Positions 55,314 to 64,000 of a stretch of 64,000 nucleotides of DNA are shown here, one piece after another. Location: NCBI GenBank assembly GCA_051294375.1, contig CM119263.1, positions 8,498,908-8,562,907 on the forward strand, given 5' to 3'. The notes beneath the pieces are model-generated. The model saw only the letters and a list, made by a program, of their open reading frames with translations. It searched no databases and was not told the origin of the DNA. A program made the position numbers and the translations under genes. Numbering within the stretch: the stretch's first letter is position 1; each line of letters begins with the position of its first letter. Source of the DNA: Paraspadella gotoi (lineage: Eukaryota; Chaetognatha).

Positions 55314-55883
55314 NNNNNNNNNNNNNNNNNNNNNNNNNNNNNNNNNNNNNNNNNNNNNNNNNNNNNNNNNNNNNNNNNNNNNNNNNNNNNNNNNNNNNNN
55401 NNNNNNNNNNNNNNNNNNNNNNNNNNNNNNNNNNNNNNNNNNNNNNNNNNNNNNNNNNNNNNNNNNNNNNNNNNNNNNNNNNNNNNNNNNNNNNNNNNNN
55501 NNNNNNNNNNNNNNNNNNNNNNNNNNNNNNNNNNNNNNNNNNNNNNNNNNNNNNNNNNNNNNNNNNNNNNNNNNNNNNNNNNNNNNNNNNNNNNNNNNNN
55601 NNNNNNNNNNNNNNNNNNNNNNNNNNNNNNNNNNNNNNNNNNNNNNNNNNNNNNNNNNNNNNNNNNNNNNNNNNNNNNNNNNNNNNNNNNNNNNNNNNNN
55701 NNNNNNNNNNNNNNNNNNNNNNNNNNNNNNNNNNNNNNNNNNNNNNNNNNNNNNNNNNNNNNNNNNNNNNNNNNNNNNNNNNNNNNNNNNNNNNNNNNNN
55801 NNNNNNNNNNNNNNNNNNNNNNNNNNNNNNNNNNNNNNNNNNNNNNNNNNNNNNNNNNNNNNNNNNNNNNNNNNNNNNNNNNN
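55314..55883. other. Assembly gap (570 N)
   Basis: Run of N. Flanking DNA shows no gene. Confidence 1.
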
Positions 55884-56215
55884 AATATTAAGAAACAAAA
55901 TTCTTACTGATATAAAAGTTGTTTTTTTTCCCCAATTTTTTCAATTTGTAAGACTGACGAAAAGACGAAGGTAGACGGATAATGATTTTTTTTTTCTCGC
56001 AATGAGACAGAGAATATCAGGTTTTCCGAGAAAGTAAAAAGCCTGCGCCTTTTTTATTCCTTTTCTACGAGTGTTAATTATGCTAATAAAAAAATATGCC
56101 AATTAAAAATGTATTATAACCACCGGGATTGGCCGGCCCCCGCGAGCAAGGGCGGGTCTCTTTTTGGATCCTTGCCCGAGATAAAAAATGTTTTATGTAT
56201 ATGACTTTTTTTTGT

Positions 56216-56256
<41 letters not shown>

Positions 56257-57398
56257 ACGGACCATGGGTCTAGATGTGGGAAGTGAAACGCACTGAGTAC
56301 AGGAAAAGTTTTTTCCTCTACGAACGTCAGCCAAAAAATGAAAAAATGAAAAAAAAAAGGAAATAAAGGATTTTTTTTAAATTTCAAAAATTTTAAACAT
56401 TTTTTTCGTAGGAAAATTCGAGGATAAATTTGCTTCAATGTTTAAAATCGGTTGCCCCAATTATTTTTTTTTAATCGATTGATAGAAAACATGAGTTTAA
56501 AACTTTTCTTGATGCAGGCTCTTATTTAAAGATGTTAAATATGATGTCATGTGGTAAGGTGGCCACCGGCTTCAAAGGCTTTCTTCGGTCATAGGGGTTA
56601 ACCAAGACAACATAGCCTTTTCATTCTTCGTCCCAGTCGCATCATATTTTATTGTCTCTTTCTTGAGTTCAAAATATTCATTATTTTGTGCCAATTTGAT
56701 AATATATATGTGTCTGTCTTCCTACGCTGTCTACTTTGTCTCGCCTCAAACTTTTATCAAATCTGACTTGCATCTTACATCTCGTTTTCGTCCACAACAT
56801 CTTCAAGAGTCTCCCTTCCAAAATTTTCTCCCCTCTCCCCGTTCACCTTTTTTTTTCTGTTGCGCGAAAAGAAAGAACACTCATTTGCCTTTGTTTTAAA
56901 TTTTTATTCCTTTATTTCTTTTCCTCATTCTTTCATTCTTTCCTTCTATTTTCGATTTGTGTTGATAAAAAGACTTCAAAATAAATCTCTCTCTCTCTCT
57001 CTCTCTCTCTCCTCACATATCTCGCTTTCGAGATTTTCGAGCAGCAGTCGTAAAAACTCGCATTTCTAGGATTGTAAACAGCATTAATGTTTAATAATAA
57101 AACTAAATCGCTCAAAACACGAGCTTCAGCGGGAAAATTCTTTTTTTTTGGTTCTTTTATCGATTTTCGTTTTCAAGGTAAAAAACATCCCAAGCTCATG
57201 TTAATGAAAATTTGCAAATTACTTGTTTCACTATTTTTTATTTTTATATTTTTGTAATTCGAGGATTAAACCAAGTTTTACTTAATTTTACAATGTTTCC
57301 CGTCTCTCTTTTTTCGCAATAAATACTCTGACGGTAAATTCCTTTTTTTTTCCCTTTCGTTCCTTACAAATCGAATTTACCATTTTCCCTTTGCTCGC

Positions 57399-57434
<36 letters not shown>

Positions 57435-58480
57435 CTCGTCTCTCCTCCCTCCTCGTCTCTCTCATATCTCTCTCTCTCATCCTCTATATGCTCTCTTTCC
57501 CCTTATCTCCCCTCTCTCTCTTTTTATCCGTGGCTGTCCTACATCTCTCTCTCTCTCTCTCTCTTTCTTCCTCTCTTTCTCCGTCTCATTTCTCCTCTCT
57601 CTCTCTCTCTCATTCCTAGCATTTCCCCCTTTTATCCGTCTTTTTTCTTTTCCTGTGAGAAACATTGTAATTCTTTGCCACCGGAACAGAAGAAAGATCG
57701 TTGGTGAATTTGCTCGGTGGTACCTACATTTTTATATACAAATAACAATAAAAACAACAATAACCTCGGATTATCTCGAGTAATTAAAAATAATATTAAA
57801 CACTAACAAATATGAAACTGATGTCGCAAAGTAAAACACACCAAGTATGTATGCGTTAAAAATATTCGATAAAAAAATATATACCTGGTCAGTGCTTAAT
57901 CTTTTCAGAAGTTTTTTGTGAAAAGAACAAGCTTCTCTTCTTGACTATAGACGTTAAACGTAACAATTTCCTAAAAGACGAGGAAATCAAATTTTTTTCC
58001 CCTGAAAAAAAAAAGTGGATTTTGTCTAGAATTTTCTAGCGGATTTTCGCCGGATTTTTTTTAACCTCTTCATCTTTTTTTTTAGATTCTCGATTCAATT
58101 CACAGTCAATTTGATTCATAACGATTTCGGTTCACAATGGCTCTATTCACAGCGACCCTCTTCTCCGACAAACTTTACACAGAGCGGCGGCGTCATTCAC
58201 GTTTCGCCGTGAACGGCCAAGAGTCAAGGGTGAGACTGAGAGCGAAGAAGAATCGGCGTGTGAACCATTTTGGGCTTTGGTGAAACCGACAGCCGAGGAT
58301 AATCGATAATCAGTGAGCGTAAATGGGCGGTTAAAAGAAAAACTTGCTTAATATGGAGTATATCCTTTAAAAATATAAATAATAAAAGTCAATATTATAA
58401 TAATTTAAACTAAAATCGAACGGAATGCATTCTTTGTATTCTGGCCGATTTAAGACTGAACTGATGAATCTCGAACTTTC
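55884..58480. other. Gene-poor spacer with CT tracts
   Basis: (CT)n at 56218-56252, 56986-57011 and 57400-57640 (interrupted). The rest is AT-rich. ORFs of 60-130 codons consist mostly of repeat translation. Confidence 0.6.
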
Positions 58481-58816
58481 AGCCCGATTTTCACGCGGAG
58501 TGAATTCGAACATCGAGGATCACGAGATTGCGAAAGTCGATGAGGAATCACTCGAAACGCGGGGGTGATACCTCAGTCTTACTCACAGCCAGAGCGATAT
58601 TCACACCTCGAGATCCACTCTGCTTCACTCTGTGAGATCCGCGCGGCTCGAAAAGAGCAATCTCCACACAGCTATAATACCTCACACGAAGATTTCAGCA
58701 CTGCGATTTTCACCATCATTTCCTGTCACATTCGCAATTTCTCTTCATTAAAATTTCAAAAAAGTCCGAATTTTTTCCCCTCCAACATCTTTCACGCTGC
58801 GGTCCATTCTCCAATC

Positions 58817-58918
58817 ATGGCCACGAAATATCATCTTTTCACAGTGATCTTTGCAATGAGCTTTTGCGCATCCATCGCCCCACAGCGAGTTTTCCCCCCC
58901 TTCCGCCCCCCCCGATAG
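58817..58918 (+). CDS. Possible 33-aa secreted Pro/Arg-rich peptide
   Basis: The ATG lies in a good Kozak context (AATCATGG). The product starts MATKYHLFTVIFAMSFCASI, a plausible signal peptide, and ends APQRVFPPFRPPR-stop. The tail resembles the composition of proline-rich peptides, but C homopolymers make a frameshift or a spliced continuation possible. The upstream 58500-58800 reads like a 5' UTR; an in-frame upstream extension is open but less start-like. There is no homology I recognise. Confidence 0.3.
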   Translation: MATKYHLFTVIFAMSFCASIAPQRVFPPFRPPR

Positions 58919-60527
58919 AGCCCCGCCGCGCGCGCGTCCTTGAAATCCCGTTCGCGCGCGTGGGCGGCGACGACCACCGCCCATTTTTCTCGCGCGAGTT
59001 CGACCTACAGTAAAATCGGTTAAAACAACAATAACCCCCCCTCTCGCTCGGAGAAACTCGATATATACAGTCGTCGTTGCGTAATTCGCTTTTTTTTTTA
59101 TTGAGGGAGAAAATTGTATCGGCAGACAAAAATTTTTTTTTTGGATTAACAAAAAAAAAATGTTGAGTTGACGGTTTTTATTAAATTAAGGTATTTTATT
59201 AAAAAGTATAAGTAGATTTTAAAATTAGGTATATCATCCATTTGGAAAAAAAAAAAGTAAACATTTTTCTTTTCAACCTCCTTTTCAACGGGAAAACCAA
59301 ACGCATATAACACTTCTGTAAGTCTGAAAAATCGATTAAGCTTTCTTTTTTCATTTTCTTTGGTGTGAATTAATAAATCTTTCTCCCTCAGAATTAATAA
59401 ATCTTTCTCCCTCAGAATTAATAAATCTTTCTCCCTCAGACTCTCAGTCCCTTTTTTTTATGTTTTCTGGTATTTTTATTTCCAAAATGACGAAGACGAC
59501 GCACTTTTCTTCCTCGCTAAGAGACGAACCTTTTTATTTTTATGTTCAGTCTTTTGTCTCTATCTCTCAATCTCACTAATTCTCTTCTTTTCTCTTCTTT
59601 TCCAATTTGCTGTGTCCGCGATTGATCCTTAATTGTTGAATTTAATAAAATTATATTTTTATTTTTAGTGCTATTAGTTCAATTAGTCTTGCTCAATGCT
59701 CATTTATCGTTTGAATGTCAAATTGTTGCTTTTATTGTTTTATCGTTTTATCTTTTTTATCGTCTTAACTGTCAAATTGTTTCGTTTATTTCAGAAAAAA
59801 AAAAATCTCTTCTTTTCACTTTCTCTTTCAGTGAATGGAACTTCTGGGTTGTACATCCCCTCCACCCGACCCAAAACCTCCCTACACCGACTCCCCCTCT
59901 TTTTTTTTCTTTCTTTTTCTTTTTTTTTTTTCCAGAAGGAATTTTGGGAATTATTCGCTCCTCCTCTTCATCTACCTCCTCTTCCTCATCTTTCTCTTCC
60001 TCCACGTGCTCCTCGTCCTCTTCTCCTTGCTCCTCCTGCTCTTAATCCTCCTCTTCCTCCTCCTTCTCTTCCTCACGGAAGACATCGACTCCCACGAAAG
60101 CCATTGCCTTTCTATTTTTTTCCCATTCTAATGTCTCGCTCTCGCTCTTTCTTATTTATTTTCCGACTCTATTTTCATCCGTGTTATTTTTAAATATTGA
60201 TGAATCATTTTTCATAATATCGAAATAAAAATTTTCTAACATTTTTTTTTCAAAATTAAACATTTTAGTCGATTGCCTTTTATATTTGGTCGTAAAAACT
60301 GAAATGAATTTTTTTAAACTTTTTTTTTTATCTTTTTATGTTTATTTCTCGACCTTTTGTACGCTTCTCTTCTTTGCTGCATTGATGGAAACCAAACAAA
60401 AATATGAGAAACAAACAAATAAAAAACAAATAAAAACAAAAGCCAAATATTTTTTTTTTTTGAATAAATAAAAGAAAATATAGTTCGGTAGTCGAAGGAA
60501 TAAAAAATAACAATTTATAAACTTTAC

Positions 60528-60529
<2 letters not shown>
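58919..60529. other. Spacer: CpG-rich patch then T-rich DNA
   Basis: 58919-58990 is dense in CGCGCG (GCCGCGCGCGCG, GTTCGCGCGCG), a possible CpG-island or Z-DNA-prone patch. The rest is T-rich with TCCTCCTCT tracts (59950-60080). No gene is recognised. Confidence 0.5.
59367..59438 (+). repeat. Three exact 24-bp tandem repeats
   Basis: Units at 59367-59390, 59391-59414 and 59415-59438 are identical; each contains ATAAATCTTTCTCCCTCA. Confidence 0.97.

Positions 60530-60584
<55 letters not shown>
60530..60584. repeat. (CT)n tract
   Basis: Uninterrupted CT dinucleotide repeat upstream of the right-edge gene. Confidence 0.97.
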
Positions 60585-60589
<5 letters not shown>

Positions 60590-60846
60590 CAAATTCGGAC
60601 AAGTCCAAACTCGGAAGTTTTTCCAATTAAAAGGAAATCTTTAAAACATTCGGTGTATTTTTTTCCATCTTTTAATGTTTCGTCTCCTCTGTCTTTACAG
60701 GAAACAGTTTTTCTTTCCCTACAAAAAAACCTATGACTTCGTTTCCTAAACAAAACCCAGGAAAAAGATCTCTCGCTGCCCACACACAAAAAACTGGTTT
60801 AGCTCTTCGACTTTTGTCTATTTTCGCTTCCCCGAGTTGATAAACT

Positions 60847-61926
60847 ATGAAGCGGCGTCGGCACGCCCCGGCGCTGACGCGCGTTTCCGGCGTCCAAAAC
60901 AGCGAATTCGAACGCTGGGTCGCGTTTAACCCCTACGACGAACCTCGCGAGCTTCCATCGTCGGCCGCTTCCCTTCCGGCAACCATCATCCCGGCGGCCG
61001 AGTCGCCTCAACTTCCGGTAGCCCGTCCGGCCGCCCTTCCTCATTCTCTCGGCTTCCAAACGACGAAAACTCTTGCCCTCGTTCGTCTGGATCGTCTTCG
61101 TCCTTCTCGTCGCCTGGAATCGTCGAACTCTGATTCGCGACGAATTCGTCCTTCTCATCGTTTGTCGCGTCAACCGGCGGACATCGAGCGTCTCCGGCCC
61201 CGACGCCTCGCTCCTACAGACGCGCCCCTATCGGCCAGTGAGAGCGACACTTACCCGCCCGCCAGTGAGACAGTCGATGCGACGATCGATCGGGCGACGA
61301 CCGATTCCTTGCCAGTCGACTCTGACTTTCGCGGTTTCCATTCGAGGACCTTTAGCGACACGCTCGACCGTGGCGCTCGAGTCCGTGACGATGACGCCCC
61401 CCGTGGCGAACTTGAGGTTTCCGACGACGACGACGACGACGACGACCAGATCCAAAGACGATCGCTCTTCCGCGTGAAAACTCGTTCGACTCCAAAGAAA
61501 ACCGGTTGGACTTTTGGTGAATCCGGTTCGTCTCTTAAGGCCTCGACCTGCTGCTCATCTTCCTCCTCATCCACCAGTTCGTCCTCTTTCTCCATCTCCT
61601 CCGTCTATACCGGCGACTCTCCCGTCTCGTTTCTTCCTTCTCTCTTCTCAGGGCAATCACGTGATCGACGTCGCCATCGTCGTCGCCATCGTCGTCCAGA
61701 TGTCGATTCCAGACTCGATCGACGATCGTCGCAAACTCCTCGTAAAACATCCTCCTCTTCCTCCTCCTCGCTCTCAACCTCGCCACTTCCGTTCGTCCTC
61801 CTGCGACCTCTTCTCTTAATCGCTCTCACCTTGTCCGGGTCACAATCCCCCGCCGCAGCGTCGGCGGCTGCCGCTTCGCCCGGCTCTGCCTCGGCCGCGG
61901 TGACGGCGGCGGCGGTGTCGCGGTAA
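60847..61926 (+). CDS. 359-codon ORF, possible 5' exon of the carotenoid oxygenase gene
   Basis: The ATG at 60847 follows an in-frame stop (TAA, 60841). The product is basic at first (MKRRRHAPALTRVSG), then Pro/Arg/Ser-rich, with ESDTYPPASETVDATIDRAT, a polyaspartate run (61424-61446), polyserine runs, a hydrophobic stretch LPFVLLRPLLLIALTLSG (near residue 320) and an Ala-rich end. A donor at 61923 (CGCG/GTAAAG, phase 2) would fit any of three AG acceptors (61966, 61972, 61978) and read into the oxygenase frame, but the intron would be only 44-56 nt. A strong acceptor-like tract at 61625-61649 argues that part of the ORF may be intronic. It could be a long disordered extension, a separate gene, or a chance ORF in GC-rich DNA. 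Confidence 0.4.
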   Translation: MKRRRHAPALTRVSGVQNSEFERWVAFNPYDEPRELPSSAASLPATIIPAAESPQLPVARPAALPHSLGFQTTKTLALVRLDRLRPSRRLESSNSDSRRIRPSHRLSRQPADIERLRPRRLAPTDAPLSASESDTYPPASETVDATIDRATTDSLPVDSDFRGFHSRTFSDTLDRGARVRDDDAPRGELEVSDDDDDDDDQIQRRSLFRVKTRSTPKKTGWTFGESGSSLKASTCCSSSSSSTSSSSFSISSVYTGDSPVSFLPSLFSGQSRDRRRHRRRHRRPDVDSRLDRRSSQTPRKTSSSSSSSLSTSPLPFVLLRPLLLIALTLSGSQSPAAASAAAASPGSASAAVTAAAVSR

Positions 61927-61966
61927 AGCGGCGGTCCCGCGATCTTCCCCGAGTCGGCCGGTTCAG

Positions 61967-62298
61967 CGGAAGCGGAAGGGAGCTTATCCAAGTGGGGTTT
62001 GAAACCGTGCTCAACGAGACGTCAAAGGTGAGTTTTTTTTTGTTGGGGAATGGGTTTGGGTGGGTCGCGGAATTTTATGTGTAGATTTATAAATGCTGAC
62101 TATTACAACGCTAACAATGTTACCAAAGATAACAACCATGACAATTTTGTGACATTAATCACATTGTCAACCCATTTCGGTTAGCCGCCCTTGTGTTTAG
62201 AAAAAGGAAAGCGGAAGTGTGGGAGACGTAACGTAAACAATCCGAGCGAACGAAAACAATAGTGGAAATATGAAAGTGCTTATTAAATCGCGACAAAT

Positions 62299-62329
<31 letters not shown>

Positions 62330-62742
62330 GCAACCGAATTGACGGAAATTCCGATTTTCAGTTCTTTCAAGAATAAACTGAAACTGTTATTTAAACAGAA
62401 AACCCGCCGAACGAACAATGGACGACGAACAATGCAAATTTTTGAAATAAAAAAAAAATTGGTTCGGAGAAAACAAACGGTTCTGGTCGCGAGACTGTAG
62501 GGGCGGGGGAATTTAGCGCGTTGGGTATTGTCCCACTGCTGAGTGCTGTTATTACCATTAATAATGTACGAAGTAAACTTATAATATTGTACAATATGAT
62601 GTAATTTTACCTTTTGAAAAATTAAGGGATTGGACGAGTGGCGTAACGAGGGGGGGGGTTTGCGGTGAGGAAATAGAATGAGATGATAAAAGGGGGGATG
62701 GGGGGGGGAATTCGGCGGAAGGGTAAGCAGATTGTGGCAAAC

Positions 62743-62773
<31 letters not shown>

Positions 62774-63981
62774 TTGAAGTCTCCGTCGAGGTCACGCAGC
62801 GGGGAACCCGTCGGGGATTCGTCGTCGCCCGAATGTCGAGTCTTTTGTGAGCGACAGAAACCGATGGCGAGAATCGCACGCAAAGAGTTTCCTTCTATCC
62901 TCGGATTTCGCACGGAGCGAGTCCGTTTCGCACGTAGCGAATCCATTTCGCACGTATAATGGGATTAAAGACGAGAAAGAGAATTTTTTTTCTTCTTTCG
63001 ACGAAGTGAAAGTAAATCCAGATTTTGACGAAATTTAGTCGCTCATCCCCCTCCCTCTTTTCACTTTTTCTCACCTCAGGTCCCGTGTCCTATCGTAACC
63101 GGCAAAGTTCCCCGTTGGTTGTCCGGCTATTTTCTGCGTCACACGCCGGGCACGTACGGTCAAGAGAACCGACCCGCGGATCCGGCCGACCAATCGAACA
63201 GGAAGCTGCAGTCGATCGACCATCTCTTCGACGGTCTCGCCATGGTGTCCAGTTATGAGCTCAAGGGTAAGTTTATGACGACGGCTTTCGCCGAGAGGCG
63301 GAAAGGTTTGGTGAGTCGGATCGGCGTGTCGAATTCGAAACCACGTTTGTGTTCAGATTATGATCTGAAAGAAAACTAGTAAAGGTTAAATCAAGAAATT
63401 TGCATATTTGTTTTTGTTTCCGTTTACGTTATTTTCTTGGTAATGAACTCATTATCTTTAGTTTTAGAAAGTGGAAATAAATTTTTCAATTAATTGCTTT
63501 TTTTTTGCTATCGCAGGCGGCGACGTCCGTTTTTCCAACAAGTACCTCCGCACTCACGGATTTAAGATTTGGGAGCACTTCGGAAAAGACATGTCCAAGT
63601 CCCTCGTCGCGTGGGGAACCACCTTTTCCAAGATGGACTGGGAACAGGCCTTCAAATGGCGGCAGAACTTCACAGAGCCCCAATATTTTAGGTTCAAACG
63701 ACGAATAGAATGGGGTGAAAATAGGATAATGATGGACGACTCGTGTAAAAAATTAGGTCAAATTAGGTCTCGGGGACAGGGTCACGATAATAGGTTTTTT
63801 TTGTGTCTTTCCCCCTTCTAGGGGCAACCCCAACGTGAACTTTTGGCGAATCAACGATAAGATCCAAGCGGTGGACGAGAGTGCTCACGGTCTGCTCTTC
63901 GAGATCAAGACTCTGGACACCAAGTCCACTTACCTTTTCGAGGACGATAGTTTGGCGCCGGGTTACGGGACGGTCGAGAAG
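61967..63981 (+). CDS. Carotenoid oxygenase (NinaB/BCO/RPE65 family), 5' part
   Basis: Exons: about 61967-62027, 63080-63266, 63517-63691 and 63822-63981, all phase-consistent; the gene continues beyond the window. These enzymes use a non-heme iron in a seven-bladed propeller to cleave or isomerise carotenoids and retinoids. Visible: ELIQVGFETVLNETSK, then PIVTGKVPRWLSGYFLRHTP followed by GTYG (the family has V-x-G-x-x-P-x-W-L-x-G-x-x-x-R-x-G-P-G), HLFDGLAMVSSYELKGG, VRFSNKYLRT, and GNPNVNFWRINDKIQAVDES (the N-V-N motif). The G-P-G is changed to T-P-G. Iron-ligand histidines are expected mostly past the edge, so catalysis cannot be judged. The first exon's 5' boundary is uncertain. I do not assign a specific member. 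Confidence 0.88.
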
Positions 63982-64000
63982 GTAATGTTTTAAGAAAAAT

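Noticed and set aside
61073-61477. Alternative-frame ORF with a hydrophobic start
   Set aside because: It begins with TTG and has no Kozak or splice support; its composition follows the GC-rich frame of the overlapping 359-codon ORF.

Overview
This is a metazoan nuclear genome window. It has GT-AG introns, compact GC-rich exons in AT-rich intron and intergenic DNA, many long dinucleotide microsatellites, N-gaps, and gene families found only in animals. A DUF229 (sulfatase-like) gene is compatible with an ecdysozoan such as a nematode relative or an arthropod, but the lineage cannot be fixed from the sequence.

Left edge to 6 kb: a dispersed AT-rich repeat, the 3' end of an unrecognised + strand gene (578-1030), a perfect 39-bp-arm hairpin (2649-2737), and a three-exon DUF229 fragment on + (2881-4067). 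A diverged copy of the first gene's 3' end lies at 5590-6040.

6.05-24.6 kb: one minus-strand gene of 29 exons. I followed it with consistent splice phases from ATG (24586) to stop (6054); the 8466-nt CDS encodes about 2821 aa. Its first four exons and exons 20-24 match the two halves of the split WD40 propeller of AMBRA1, the autophagy and CRL4 scaffold. Between them lies a very large low-complexity insertion, including a coding minisatellite of 10-residue units. TQT motifs of the dynein-light-chain type follow the C-terminal half-propeller.

24.6-29.6 kb: AT-rich spacer with a foldback element whose loop carries a hammerhead-ribozyme-like core. A second foldback with decayed relatives of that motif sits in AMBRA1 intron 9. 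Then comes a small + strand gene of six exons (last about 27.8-29.5 kb) for an unrecognised Cys-containing protein, with a 23-nt microexon.

29.6-60.8 kb: essentially no recognisable genes. About 5.9 kb (33.25-39.15 kb) is repeated in tandem at 39.25-46.15 kb in a longer, indel-ridden form that looks like uncorrected long-read sequence used to fill a gap. The rest is microsatellite, Asp/Ser-codon-like triplet DNA, eight N-gaps and one possible 33-codon secreted Pro-rich peptide (58817-58918).

60.8-64 kb: a + strand carotenoid oxygenase gene (NinaB/BCO/RPE65 family) running off the right edge. It may carry a long disordered N-terminal extension encoded by a 359-codon ORF. No operon-like logic links these genes.
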